DNA of 38,512 bases from Spirosoma fluviale (GCA_945866095.1 CAMBGA010000007.1:1-38512), one strand, 5' to 3'; counted from the first letter of the stretch, positions 1-8,674 are shown. Notes: generated by a model from the letters alone, not told the origin. Numbers and translations: made by a program.

Positions 1-792
1 ACTTACAAAACGATTGTTGTTTCCGACTTGCACTTGGGTAGCAAGGGAGCTAAGGCTGCGGAAGTCAACGAATTCCTCAAAGCAAATTCTTGTCATCAGT
101 TAATTCTCAATGGAGACATCATTGACGGTTGGCAATTAAAGAAAGGCGGTTCCTGGAAAAAGAAGCACACTTCATTTTTTAGAGCTGTCCTCAAAATGAT
201 GGATTCTTGGGATACCGAAGTGATTTACTTAAGAGGTAATCATGATGATTTTTTGGAGCAGGTATTGCCATTAAAAATCGGAAAGCAATTTTCAATCCGC
301 CAAGATTATATGTTGAAGAGTTTTGGAAAAAAATTCTTCATCACGCATGGTGACATCTTTGACAGCATCACAAGTCAAATGAAGTGGTTGGCCTATTTAG
401 GTGATATTGGGTATACCTTTTTATTATGGTTAAATAAATGGTACAACCAGTATCGTACTTGGCGTGGCCTCCCCTATTTTTCATTGTCGCAAACTATCAA
501 ACAAAAAGTAAAAGCGGCGGTTAATTTCATCTCCGATTTTGAAGAGAAATTAGCTGAATTAGCGAAAGCAAAGCAGGCTGATGGAATTATTTGTGGGCAT
601 ATCCATAAAGCTGAAATCAAGGACATCAATGGAATCATTTACATGAATTCTGGGGATTGGGTAGAGTCGTTAACGGCTTTAGTTGAGACACATGAAGGAG
701 AATGGTCCATTGTCCAATATCCAAATTACAACTTAGAGAAAGAACTTGAGGAGATTTGGGATGATCAAACATCAGAAGAAATAAAGATTTAA
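1..792 (+). CDS. LpxH-like metallophosphoesterase, 5' end cut by the window edge
   Basis: Calcineurin-type metallophosphoesterase resembling UDP-2,3-diacylglucosamine diphosphatases, which trim lipid A precursors at the cytoplasmic membrane. The frame is open from base 1, and the metal motif SDLHLG lies at bases 22-39, so a TTG at base 28 inside this motif cannot be the start; the true start lies upstream of the window. Further motifs in order are NGDIIDGW, LRGNHDD, ITHGD and CGHIHKA, giving a complete dinuclear metal site. About 263 codons are visible, close to the family's usual length, so only a few residues are missing. The glycosyltransferase gene follows after four bases, so the two are probably co-transcribed. 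Exact substrate is inferred: many Bacteroidota carry several paralogues and not all act on lipid A. Confidence 0.85.
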   Translation, partial: TYKTIVVSDLHLGSKGAKAAEVNEFLKANSCHQLILNGDIIDGWQLKKGGSWKKKHTSFFRAVLKMMDSWDTEVIYLRGNHDDFLEQVLPLKIGKQFSIRQDYMLKSFGKKFFITHGDIFDSITSQMKWLAYLGDIGYTFLLWLNKWYNQYRTWRGLPYFSLSQTIKQKVKAAVNFISDFEEKLAELAKAKQADGIICGHIHKAEIKDINGIIYMNSGDWVESLTALVETHEGEWSIVQYPNYNLEKELEEIWDDQTSEEIKI

Positions 793-796
793 TCCC

Positions 797-1975
797 ATGG
801 GGAAATTTATTTTCACAGTTCAGGGAGAAGGAAGGGGCCATTTAACACAGGCTATTTCCATGACACAGATTGCGCGCGAAGCGGGACATGAGGTCGTGGG
901 ATATGCAGTAGGTTCATTCCAAGGGCGGAAAATTCCTGCATTTTTTACTGAGTTTATTGGGGATGTTCCTTTGATACAATATGAAAGTCCGTCCATCAAT
1001 TATGGAAATGGGAATTCGGTGCAATTGGGCAAAACGGCTATGCAGGCCATTACAAGGTTTAAAACGTATTGTAAAAGTGCCTCCTCCTTAGAAAAATTTA
1101 TATACGAGCTTCAGCCAGACGGCATCGTTAATTTTTACGAATCCATTACAGGATTATATTTCCTAAAGACGAGATCTAAGATTCCGTGTATGTCGATAGG
1201 CCATCAATATTTATTATTAAATCGACATTTTAAATCCATTTCTGAAAAGAGGTTTGACCAATTTTTACTCAATATAAATACCAAATTTACGGCCATTGGG
1301 ACTAAAAAATTCTTAGGACTTTCGTTTAGAGAAATGCCGGATGATCTAGAAAAAAATATTTATGTAGTCCCTCCTTTGTTGCGTCAAGAGGTAAAAAAGA
1401 TCGTACCTATCGCCGGCAAATCTTGGCTTATGTATGTGACCCATTATAAGTTAGCAGATCAAATTATTTCTTGGGCAGAAAAGAATAGTGAAATTACGTT
1501 GGATTGTTTTTGGGATCATCCGGAAAAAAAAGAGGTATTTAGCCCAAGTAAAAATCTAACTTTTCACCCAATAGATGCCGAGAAATATTTAGCGAAAATG
1601 TCCATTTGTGCAGGTCTTATTTCCACCGCTGGTTTTGAGTCAGTAGCCGAAGCCATGTACCTTAAAAAGCCTGTCATGATGGTTCCCGTTCCTAATCACA
1701 TTGAGCAGATGATCAATGCCTATGATGGGGAGATTTCTGGGGCTGGAATTGCGGCAAAAAGCTTTGACCTAGAAATTTTTAAACATTATTTAAGCCACAA
1801 TAGAATGGCAAATAATGACTATGAGGTGTGGGCGCAAAAGACAAGTTTAAAAATCAGCGAACATTTGGACGGGTTAATTCAAATCAAAGCTAAGAAAAGC
1901 ACATTCGAATTCTCAGATTTCTTCCTAAAAGTAATTTCCAAATTACTTCAAATCAGTCCCTTAAAAAGCGCTTAA
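797..1975 (+). CDS. MurG-like GT-B glycosyltransferase family protein
   Basis: A 392-residue protein with the fold signature of the GT-B glycosyltransferases often annotated as glycosyltransferase family protein in Bacteroidota. The N-terminus (residues 4-16, FIFTVQGEGRGHL) carries the glycine-rich loop with GH seen in MurG-like enzymes, and the C-terminal half has a donor-site pattern of the type STAGFESVAEA followed by KKPVMMVPVP (near residues 275-300). No signal peptide or clear membrane span is visible, so it is probably cytoplasmic or membrane-peripheral. It starts four bases after the phosphoesterase gene and shares its orientation, suggesting one operon working on envelope glycolipids or polysaccharide. 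Donor and acceptor cannot be read from the sequence. Confidence 0.75.
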   Translation: MGKFIFTVQGEGRGHLTQAISMTQIAREAGHEVVGYAVGSFQGRKIPAFFTEFIGDVPLIQYESPSINYGNGNSVQLGKTAMQAITRFKTYCKSASSLEKFIYELQPDGIVNFYESITGLYFLKTRSKIPCMSIGHQYLLLNRHFKSISEKRFDQFLLNINTKFTAIGTKKFLGLSFREMPDDLEKNIYVVPPLLRQEVKKIVPIAGKSWLMYVTHYKLADQIISWAEKNSEITLDCFWDHPEKKEVFSPSKNLTFHPIDAEKYLAKMSICAGLISTAGFESVAEAMYLKKPVMMVPVPNHIEQMINAYDGEISGAGIAAKSFDLEIFKHYLSHNRMANNDYEVWAQKTSLKISEHLDGLIQIKAKKSTFEFSDFFLKVISKLLQISPLKSA

Positions 1976-2080
1976 TATTCGCTTTACATCGCGTTAATAT
2001 TTGGCCAAATTTCCAGTCAATTCATAACATTTTCTTAAATTTTAATCACTCATTAGTTAATATTTGATTTGGAAATTTGT

Positions 2081-2096
2081 AGAGATTTAAATCTCT
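2081..2096. promoter_or_regulatory. 16-bp perfect palindrome just before a start codon
   Basis: AGAGATTTAAATCTCT is a perfect inverted repeat ending four bases before the ATG at 2101. It could be an operator or a short 5'-UTR hairpin occluding initiation. An 11-base direct repeat, GTTAATATTTG, occurs upstream at 1993-2003 and 2056-2066. Function is inferred from position and symmetry only. Confidence 0.35.
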
Positions 2097-2100
2097 CAAG

Positions 2101-3027
2101 ATGAATAGACGATCTTCTATATTAAGATCTTTCGGTTTAATTGCAAGTGCAATAACTGTCCCTAAATTGAGTGCCTTTGCTGAAGCGTCGACTTCAAAAA
2201 AATCTTTCCGAATTGCACATATTACTGATGTTCACATGATGCCCTTGATAGGAGCGTCGAAAGGATTTGCCAAGTGCTTACACCACATTCAAAATTTAGA
2301 ACAGCAACCCGACTTAATTTTAAATAGTGGCGACTCCATCATGGATGCACATCGAGGCGGACGTTCAGTGGCAGAAAAGCAATGGAAACTTTGGCATGAT
2401 GTATTAAAAAACGAGCTATCGGTACCCATTGTTCAATCCTTAGGAAACCATGACATCTGGTGTAAATCAGAAAATGTCGCGAGCATCGAGGATGGAAAAA
2501 AATGGGCATTGGATGAGCTGAAAGAATCCCACAGATATTACTCGAAGGATTTAGGCATCTGGCATTTAATCAGTTTAGATAGTATCAGTCCTGATAAAGA
2601 CGGCCGTTGGTATACTGGGAAAATCGATGAAGAGCAAATGGATTGGTTGAAAAATGAGCTGGCTCAAATTCCAGCTAACAAACCCACCATGATTGTTTCT
2701 CACATCCCTATTTTATCCGCCTGTATATTTTTCGATGGGAAGCGTTTTGAAAAAAATCAGTGGAATATTCCTGGAAAATGGATGCATGAAGATGCCTCGG
2801 ATTTAAAAGATTTATTTTTCAAATACCCCAATGTAAAATTAGCCATCAGTGGACATATCCACTTATTGGATCGAGTAGAATACAACGGAATTAGTTACTG
2901 CTGCAATGGTGCGGTCAGTGGCGCATGGTGGGGAGGAAATTACCAACAAACCCAACCCGGTTACGCAATTATAGATTTATTCTCAGACGGAACTTTCACA
3001 AATAATTACCAAACATATACAACATAA
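2101..3027 (+). CDS. exported metallophosphoesterase with Tat-like signal
   Basis: Calcineurin-like phosphoesterase of 308 residues. The first 30 residues look like a twin-arginine signal (NRRSSILRSFGLIASA, ending near AFAEA), so the enzyme is probably exported folded and already carrying metal to the periplasm. Metal motifs appear in order: ITDVHMM, NSGDS, LGNHDIW, VSHIP and SGHIH, a complete two-metal site. The neuB-family gene starts three bases after its stop, so it heads a four-gene plus-strand operon (2101-5117). It may be a phosphodiesterase or phosphomonoesterase; the substrate is unknown. The 125-base gap upstream holds a palindrome and direct repeats that may control the operon. Confidence 0.8.
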   Translation: MNRRSSILRSFGLIASAITVPKLSAFAEASTSKKSFRIAHITDVHMMPLIGASKGFAKCLHHIQNLEQQPDLILNSGDSIMDAHRGGRSVAEKQWKLWHDVLKNELSVPIVQSLGNHDIWCKSENVASIEDGKKWALDELKESHRYYSKDLGIWHLISLDSISPDKDGRWYTGKIDEEQMDWLKNELAQIPANKPTMIVSHIPILSACIFFDGKRFEKNQWNIPGKWMHEDASDLKDLFFKYPNVKLAISGHIHLLDRVEYNGISYCCNGAVSGAWWGGNYQQTQPGYAIIDLFSDGTFTNNYQTYTT

Positions 3028-3030
3028 GGA

Positions 3031-3942
3031 ATGAAAAAAATTACACTAAACACTGGAAAAGAAATAGGGAATGGTTCCCCATGTTACATCATTGCAGAAA
3101 TTGGAATCAATCATAATGGTTCTTTAGAAACTGCCAAATTATTAATCGACGCGGCTGTTGAAGCAAAAGTTGACGCAGTAAAATTCCAAAAGCGTACACC
3201 TGAAATTTGTGTTCCTAAGGATCAATGGGAAATCATGAGAGATACGCCTTGGGGTCCGATGACTTACATTGATTATAAGAGAAAAACGGAATTTGGTGCT
3301 TTAGAATATTCAGAAATTGACGCCTATTGTAAATCTTTGGGAATCGACTGGTTTGCATCTGCTTGGGACGAGCCATCTGTGGACTTCATGGAGAACTTTG
3401 AGCCTGTTATGTATAAATTAGCCTCCGCTTCTTTAACTGATGACCAATTAATCAGAAAGATTTGTGAAACAGGCAGACCTATCATGATTTCAACGGGAAT
3501 GTCTCGCGTAGATGAAATCATTTTTGCGGTGGAATTGATTCGTGAATATGGAGATTATCCTTTGATGATCGCTCATTCGACATCAGCATACCCTTGCAAG
3601 CCAGAAGAGTTAAATTTAAAGATGATTCAAACGCTAAAAGATTTATATCCAGAATACATCATTGGATATTCAGGACATGAAACTGGATTAAGCCCAACCG
3701 TTTCTGCCGTGGCCTTAGGCGCTGAGTTTGTTGAAAGACATTTCACTTTAGATCGTGCCATGTGGGGTTCAGATCATGCAGCATCCGTTGAACCACAAGG
3801 ATTTGTCAAATTGGTAAAGGACATTCGTGACACAGAAGTAGGATTAGGCGACGGCATTAAGAAAGTTTACGATAGCGAGGTAGGCCCTATGAAAAAGCTG
3901 CGGGTTAATATTACCGAGAACAGATTAATGGAAAAAGCATAA
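3031..3942 (+). CDS. neuB: NeuB-family ulosonic acid synthase without SAF domain
   Basis: PEP-dependent aldolase of the NeuB family, which condenses an aldose or amino sugar with phosphoenolpyruvate to form a 3-deoxy-ulosonic acid. The TIM-barrel landmarks are visible: IIAEIGINHNG near residue 21, AVKFQKRTPE near 50, KLASASLTD near 129, ISTGMS near 152, and IGYSGHETGL with VERHFTLDR in the C-terminal third. At 303 residues it ends where the barrel ends; sialic acid synthases normally run to about 340-350 with a C-terminal SAF (antifreeze-like) domain, which is absent. That domain helps bind ManNAc in NeuB, so the substrate is probably not ManNAc. It is followed four bases later by the hydroxylase gene. 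The partner activating, phosphatase and aminotransferase genes are on the converging operon. Confidence 0.85.
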   Translation: MKKITLNTGKEIGNGSPCYIIAEIGINHNGSLETAKLLIDAAVEAKVDAVKFQKRTPEICVPKDQWEIMRDTPWGPMTYIDYKRKTEFGALEYSEIDAYCKSLGIDWFASAWDEPSVDFMENFEPVMYKLASASLTDDQLIRKICETGRPIMISTGMSRVDEIIFAVELIREYGDYPLMIAHSTSAYPCKPEELNLKMIQTLKDLYPEYIIGYSGHETGLSPTVSAVALGAEFVERHFTLDRAMWGSDHAASVEPQGFVKLVKDIRDTEVGLGDGIKKVYDSEVGPMKKLRVNITENRLMEKA

Positions 3943-3946
3943 TCTC

Positions 3947-4759
3947 ATGCAATTGAATGCAGTAGAAATCTGCACCATACTTCTTGTTTTAGGAAGTGCC
4001 GTGCTTATCTATTTAGAAAGGAAATTCCCCTACCGAAGGGGAATTCCTTTTTTCAGAGAAGGCTTTTGGACTGATTTTTTAGGCTATACATTAGTCCAAA
4101 GCTTCTTTTTAAAAATTCTCATTTTTGATTACATCATTGCTCCTATACATACCTCTATTTCATGGGGTGATTTCCCGAAAGTAAGTACTTGGCCCATCGT
4201 ATGTCAGGTTCTATTCTTTCTCATTACACATGATTTTTATATCTATTGGTTTCATCGCTGGCAGCATGCTAATAAATTATTATGGCGAACGCATGAAGCG
4301 CATCATTCCAACAAATACATCGACTGGATTGCGGGGGCTCGATCACACTCCGTAGAAATTTTAATTAATCAAACTATTGAATTTTTACCCATTTTCCTTT
4401 TGGGTGCAGACCCGGTCGTGATTCCCATCAAAGGACTCATCGACGGACTTTGGGGCATGTATATTCATGCGAATATCAACTTCACTTTTGGCCGATTAAA
4501 ATACATTTTAAATGGTCCTGAATTTCACTTGTGGCATCACGCAAACCACAAAGAAGTATTTCATGCTAACTTTGCCACTAAGTTTAGTATTTGGGATGTC
4601 ATGTTTGGGACGCTTTATGAAACCAAACAAAAACCACGCTTTTGGGGTTTGTATTATAAGTTTCCAAAGGATTACATCCGCCAACATATATACGCGATTT
4701 ACCGTTGGTATTTCGAAGATTTAAAAGAAAATAAATTAGATGATAAAACCTTGGATTAA
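3947..4759 (+). CDS. sterol desaturase / fatty acid hydroxylase family membrane protein
   Basis: Integral-membrane di-iron oxygenase family protein (270 residues). Several hydrophobic helices are seen in the first 170 residues, and the histidine clusters that bind two irons are present: HDFYIYWFHRWQH near residues 100-112, HEAHH near 117-121, and HLWHHANHKEVFH near 193-205. The family inserts hydroxyl groups or double bonds in lipids at the cytoplasmic membrane. The gene sits four bases after the neuB-family gene and overlaps the SMR gene by 20 bases, so it is translated with them. A role in modifying a lipid carrier or surface lipid is plausible but inferred; the substrate cannot be read from the sequence. 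Confidence 0.8.
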   Translation: MQLNAVEICTILLVLGSAVLIYLERKFPYRRGIPFFREGFWTDFLGYTLVQSFFLKILIFDYIIAPIHTSISWGDFPKVSTWPIVCQVLFFLITHDFYIYWFHRWQHANKLLWRTHEAHHSNKYIDWIAGARSHSVEILINQTIEFLPIFLLGADPVVIPIKGLIDGLWGMYIHANINFTFGRLKYILNGPEFHLWHHANHKEVFHANFATKFSIWDVMFGTLYETKQKPRFWGLYYKFPKDYIRQHIYAIYRWYFEDLKENKLDDKTLD

Positions 4760-5117
4760 TATACTGATTGCGGCGATTTTCGAAACGGGTTGGACCTACG
4801 CATTGAAGTATATGAACTTTAGCCAATTGAAAAATGCCTACCAAGCAGACACCCTAATGAGTAGATCAGTGGGGATGGAATTGGTTCCATTTTTAGCTTA
4901 CATCATTTCCGGAGGTGGCAATATTTACTTTTTATCGTTAGCCTTAAAAGATATTCCTACCTCTACAGCCATTGCAGTTTGGACTGCATTTTCACTAGTG
5001 ATGATTAAAATTTGCGATATTTTTATCTTTAAAACATCTACGTCATTGATGGAATTTTTCTTCATGACATTAATCATCGTGGGCATCATTGGCCTTAAAA
5101 ATTACAGCGCGAGTTAA
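4740..5117 (+). CDS. SMR-type small four-helix transporter
   Basis: A 125-residue protein with four predicted membrane helices and the hallmarks of the small multidrug resistance / DMT superfamily: an acidic residue in the first helix (Glu15 in AAIFETGWTYALKYM, equivalent to EmrE Glu14) and the conserved stretch ALKDIPTSTAIAVW (near residues 71-84). It is slightly longer than a typical 105-110-residue SMR, mainly between helices one and two. The start lies within the hydroxylase gene (20-base overlap), implying coupled translation. In a sugar operon such a protein may flip a lipid-linked sugar, as ArnE/ArnF do, rather than export drugs; that is inference. Its stop overlaps the convergent KdsC-type gene by four bases. 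Confidence 0.8.
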   Translation: MIKPWINILIAAIFETGWTYALKYMNFSQLKNAYQADTLMSRSVGMELVPFLAYIISGGGNIYFLSLALKDIPTSTAIAVWTAFSLVMIKICDIFIFKTSTSLMEFFFMTLIIVGIIGLKNYSAS

Positions 5118-5611
5118 TCTGTTTTGGCCTTAATAATCATTTCTGCCATTTCACGAAAACACCCTCTTCCTCCGTCAAGCGTTAATATTACATCCGCTTC
5201 CGCTTTAACTTGAGGTAGCGCATCAGCTGGGCAAAAAAACAAGCCCACCAAAGATCTAACGACTAAGTCGTTTACATCGTCCCCAATATAAGCAAGCTCT
5301 TCTGTTTTTAAATAATATCTTTTTAGGATCCGATTAACGACTCCCTTCTTTTCCTTAACCCCTAAATTCAATTCGGTAATGCCTAATTTTTCTGCCCTTT
5401 TAACCACAGATGGAGAAGATTCTCCGGTAATAATTCCTGTAGGTACTTGAACTAAAGTCCTCAATCGTTCCACTCCCATTCCGTCTCGAATATTAAACTT
5501 TTTTAGATATTCTCCTTCTTCACCGTAATATACTCCACCATCGGTAAGGACCCCATCGCAATCGGTCAATACCCATTTTATTTTAGCCAGTTTTATCTTT
5601 AAATCTTCCAT
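5114..5611 (-). CDS. kdsC: KdsC-type HAD phosphatase
   Basis: HAD-superfamily phosphatase of the KdsC type, 165 residues, matching the compact capless form of the family. The nucleophile motif LTDCDGVLTDG gives Asp17 and Asp19, followed by NIRDGMGVERLR (near residues 39-50), a threonine/serine motif in GIITGESS, a lysine in VKEKKG, and the acidic motif IGDDVNDL. KdsC releases phosphate from Kdo-8-phosphate; relatives act on 9-phosphates of nonulosonic acids. Here it is the last gene of the minus-strand sugar operon, one base after the dehydrogenase. Together with a NeuB-family synthase and a cytidylyltransferase it probably dephosphorylates the ulosonic acid phosphate before CMP activation. 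A housekeeping Kdo role is the alternative. Confidence 0.85.
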   Translation of the reverse strand: MEDLKIKLAKIKWVLTDCDGVLTDGGVYYGEEGEYLKKFNIRDGMGVERLRTLVQVPTGIITGESSPSVVKRAEKLGITELNLGVKEKKGVVNRILKRYYLKTEELAYIGDDVNDLVVRSLVGLFFCPADALPQVKAEADVILTLDGGRGCFREMAEMIIKAKTD

Positions 5612-5612
5612 C

Positions 5613-6449
5613 TTAAATTGTTGTAAATCCTCCGTCGACGACCAAATTTGCGCCTGTCATATAGCTTGACGCGTCACTCGCTAAAAACACTAAAGCCCCT
5701 GCATAATCATCTGGTTTAGCCATTCGCTTTAAAAGTGTTTTAGCCGAATATTGTTGCATAAAAAAATCGGTTTGTCCATTTTCCACACCACCAGGAGAAA
5801 GCGTATTTACTCGAATACCCTGCTCGCCCCAATAGGCCGCTAAGTATCTGGTGAAATTAATTACAGCCCCCTTGGTCGTTGGATATGCCGGTGTTTTAAA
5901 AAATAGTTGTTGGCCATTTTCGTCCTTATATAACGATTGATCTGGCCCCACCACCCCGTAAGTAGAAGCAATATTTATGATGCTTCCTTGCTTATTTTTC
6001 AACATGATTTTCCCAAACTTTTGAGAACATAAGAACAGTCCTTTCACGTTTACCTCCCATGATTTTTGAAACATATCCACCGGATAATTCTCAAAAGAAG
6101 ATAAACTCAGCAAGTCCGATGAAGTCTGAAAATGATCATTGATGGCCGCATTATTGACCAAAATATCCAATCGGCCAAATTCCTTTTCTACCCAATCAGC
6201 ACATTTTTCTACTTCACTTTCAACCGTTATTTCAAGGGCAATACCCTTCGAATGATTCCCTAAAGTGGATGCAAAATCGACACATTGTGCAATGGACAAA
6301 TCGGCCACAATTACGGTAGCTCCTGCTTGGGCCAAAGCCTTACAGTGTTCCTTTCCAATAAGCCCTAGCGCACCGGTAATTAACGCTACTTTACCTGATA
6401 AATTAAACATGTCTTGACTATGCATTTTTTGGTTGAATGTTGTGTTCAT
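5613..6449 (-). CDS. short-chain dehydrogenase/reductase in the sugar operon
   Basis: Classical SDR oxidoreductase. The dinucleotide motif TGALGLIG lies at residues 25-32, NNAA follows in the fourth strand region, the catalytic serine sits in INIAST, and the YxxxK pair in AYPTTKGA. The C-terminus ends in a typical GANLVVDGGF segment. From base 6449 the protein has 278 residues and overlaps the aminotransferase by 32 bases; two in-frame ATGs at 6425 and 6410 are alternative starts, and the last (MFNLSGKVALITG) resembles the normal SDR N-terminus best. It probably oxidises or reduces a hydroxyl or keto group on the sugar intermediate to prepare or follow transamination. The exact step is unknown. 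Confidence 0.85.
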   Translation of the reverse strand: MNTTFNQKMHSQDMFNLSGKVALITGALGLIGKEHCKALAQAGATVIVADLSIAQCVDFASTLGNHSKGIALEITVESEVEKCADWVEKEFGRLDILVNNAAINDHFQTSSDLLSLSSFENYPVDMFQKSWEVNVKGLFLCSQKFGKIMLKNKQGSIINIASTYGVVGPDQSLYKDENGQQLFFKTPAYPTTKGAVINFTRYLAAYWGEQGIRVNTLSPGGVENGQTDFFMQQYSAKTLLKRMAKPDDYAGALVFLASDASSYMTGANLVVDGGFTTI

Positions 6450-7755
6450 TGATTTTTCTAAACACCGCTTCTAGCAATTCGCCTTTCAACAACGATTCAA
6501 CTTGATTATTTTCAATCGCTAGTTTAAGCCTAGGTAAAATCTCAGCATAAGCTTTGATGGTATATTCTAAATCTTCTTTTGAGTGGCTATAAGAGATGTT
6601 ATGAAATCCACCCCAAAGAATACCCTTTTGCAAAAGCTCTTGTTGCATGAACGTTTTTAATGCCAACGGATTTTGACCTTCTGCTTGGTACGTCAGCATA
6701 GACCGACAAGGATACCCGACACATGACGTTATTTCCGACATGCCTAAGTAGGAGGCCAACTTATTATATTCATTTTGAATCCATGCTCCTTTGCTATTGA
6801 GCGCTGCGATCACATCATGTTTTTGCATATACTCAATGGTTGCTTTGCAAGCAGCTAAGGATAAGGCTTCTCCGCCAAAAGTTGTATAAGAAAAAACATC
6901 TTTTTCAAAAAGCGACATCACATCTTTCCTTCCGGTTAAAATAGCTAATGGCATACCATTCGCACAGGCTTTTGAAAAAGTAGCTAAATCTGCCTTTACG
7001 CCAAAATATTCTTGAGCACCTCCTAGAGCTATTCTGAAACCTGTCCACATTTCATCAAAGATTAATAAGGTCCCATTCGCCTTACAAATTTCTGCTAATT
7101 CTTGAAGAAAATTATTTTGTGGTTTTTCAAAAATAAAAGGCTCCAAAATGACGCAAGCAACCGTTTCATCTAAGGCATTTTTAATCGATTCAACGTCATT
7201 AAATGGAAAGGTAAAACTCAAATTTTTTATGCCTTCAGGGATACCACCGCTACGAGATGTGATTCCGATATACCAATCGTGCCAACCGTGATAACCGCAA
7301 CAAAAAACTTTATCACGACCCGTGTAAGCTCTAGCAATTCGTACCGCGGCAGAGGTTACATCGGCACCCGTTTTACTGTACTTAACCACTTCCGCGTTTG
7401 GTATAATTCCGTTCAGTATTTCAGCTAATTCCACCTCTAATGGGTGCATTAATGAAAACGTAATTCCATCTTTTAATTGGGCTTGAATCGCATCGTCAAT
7501 TTCCGGAATGCAATACCCCAGGGACAATGGGCCGATCCCCATATTGAAATCGATGTATTCATTCCCGTCAACATCCCAAACCCGTGCGCCTTTGCCTTTT
7601 TGCAAATAGACAGGTGCCACACCTTTAGAAAATTGTCCTGGGCCTTTGGCCAACGTTTGCGTAATGGGTGATTGAACTTGCAAACCTCTTTGATACATTT
7701 CAAGTGATTTAGAAATGTTAGGTAAAGCTTCATTGAATTGAACAGAATTAGGCAT
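6418..7755 (-). CDS. class III PLP aminotransferase, glutamate-1-semialdehyde aminomutase-like
   Basis: Fold-type I PLP enzyme of 445 residues. Visible are VWDVDGNEYIDFNMGIGPLSLGY near the N-terminus, the phosphate-binding YSKTGADVTSAAVRIARA region, LIFDEMWTGFR (PLP-ring aspartate), and TFSKACANGMP with the Schiff-base lysine. The nearest well-known family is the glutamate-1-semialdehyde aminomutases, but a haem-biosynthesis role is unlikely: it sits eight bases after the transketolase C-half and overlaps the SDR, inside a sugar operon. Such enzymes are also used to aminate keto or aldehyde sugars. It probably installs an amino group on the sugar intermediate. Position of amination cannot be inferred. 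Confidence 0.85.
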   Translation of the reverse strand: MPNSVQFNEALPNISKSLEMYQRGLQVQSPITQTLAKGPGQFSKGVAPVYLQKGKGARVWDVDGNEYIDFNMGIGPLSLGYCIPEIDDAIQAQLKDGITFSLMHPLEVELAEILNGIIPNAEVVKYSKTGADVTSAAVRIARAYTGRDKVFCCGYHGWHDWYIGITSRSGGIPEGIKNLSFTFPFNDVESIKNALDETVACVILEPFIFEKPQNNFLQELAEICKANGTLLIFDEMWTGFRIALGGAQEYFGVKADLATFSKACANGMPLAILTGRKDVMSLFEKDVFSYTTFGGEALSLAACKATIEYMQKHDVIAALNSKGAWIQNEYNKLASYLGMSEITSCVGYPCRSMLTYQAEGQNPLALKTFMQQELLQKGILWGGFHNISYSHSKEDLEYTIKAYAEILPRLKLAIENNQVESLLKGELLEAVFRKINEHNIQPKNA

Positions 7756-7763
7756 AGGACAAA

Positions 7764-8666
7764 TTATTTTTGAATGAATTTTTGTATTTTTTCGACTAAA
7801 CTTTTAGCGTCTAATCCTTCATGAATAAGCACTTCGGAGAGTCGGCCTGGCTTAAACCAGCGATCCTCAAAAGCAATCGAATGAGTAGGAATGAGAATTT
7901 GGTTCTTGACCAAGTATTCCGCTAAAATGCTGAACAATCCTCCGGTTAAAAAATGGTCTTCGATGGTAATAAAACAGGAAGTTTGAGTGGCCAATTTTGA
8001 AATTAAATCCCCGTCGAAAGGCTTTAAATTTCTAAGATTAACTAAGCCCACTTGATAGCCTAGATCACATAATAATTGGTGCGCCTTGACACTTTCCTCC
8101 AGCATAAACCCGTAGGTTAAAATCGTACAATCTTTCCCTTCAAATATATGTTCAGCCTTTCCGAAAACATACGGTTTATGCTTCATAATTGCTGGCCGAG
8201 TATTAATTCGAACATAGCTTGGATTTTCGGTGGCCCATATCTGAGGCAACATTTCAACTAAATCTTCTTCGTCTGCAGGAGCAAAAACCTCCATGCCCGG
8301 AATTCCTCGCATGATGGAAATATCTTCTATCGCTTGGTGCGTAGGTCCGTTGCCGTCCGATAAAACTCCAGGAATAAAACTGCTTAATTTGACAGGTAAA
8401 TTGGCAATCCCCACGGAAGTCCTTGTAAACTCAAAAGCTCTCATGGTTAGAAAAGCGGACAACGCATGAACTACGGGCTTTCTACCACGCAAAGCTAAAC
8501 CTGCAGCAGCTCCTAACATCGTTTGCTCGGTAATTCCAGTATCTATAAATCGATTGCCCAAGGAGGTTGGCAAATTGCGAACCAAAGCTCTATTTTCTGC
8601 CGTCATGACAATAAATCGATCATCCTCTAGGGCTGTTTTTTCTAATAATTTTTCGTAAGTCATCAT
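7764..8666 (-). CDS. transketolase C-terminal half (pyrimidine-binding subunit)
   Basis: 300-residue protein matching the pyrimidine-binding plus C-terminal domains of transketolase. Landmarks are RFIDTGITEQTMLGAAAGLALRG split around residues 38-60 (containing the glutamate that activates thiamine diphosphate), GNGPTHQAIEDISIMR near 105, and MEVFAPADEEDL near 125. The C-terminal domain continues with a Rossmann-like LTYGFM segment. It follows the N-half gene by eight bases; the two presumably form a heterotetramer. Split transketolases are common in sugar clusters where they transfer a two-carbon ketol unit to an aldehyde acceptor. An ATG one codon downstream is equally possible as the start. 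Confidence 0.85.
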   Translation of the reverse strand: MMTYEKLLEKTALEDDRFIVMTAENRALVRNLPTSLGNRFIDTGITEQTMLGAAAGLALRGRKPVVHALSAFLTMRAFEFTRTSVGIANLPVKLSSFIPGVLSDGNGPTHQAIEDISIMRGIPGMEVFAPADEEDLVEMLPQIWATENPSYVRINTRPAIMKHKPYVFGKAEHIFEGKDCTILTYGFMLEESVKAHQLLCDLGYQVGLVNLRNLKPFDGDLISKLATQTSCFITIEDHFLTGGLFSILAEYLVKNQILIPTHSIAFEDRWFKPGRLSEVLIHEGLDAKSLVEKIQKFIQK

Positions 8667-8674
8667 CTAATTAT

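Noticed and set aside
28-792. TTG at base 28 as the start of the first phosphoesterase
   Set aside because: It lies inside the SDLHLG metal motif and the frame is open to base 1, so the gene begins before the window.
6418-7755. Haem-biosynthesis glutamate-1-semialdehyde aminomutase (hemL)
   Set aside because: Although the fold is the same, tight embedding in a sugar operon and lack of haem genes argue against it.
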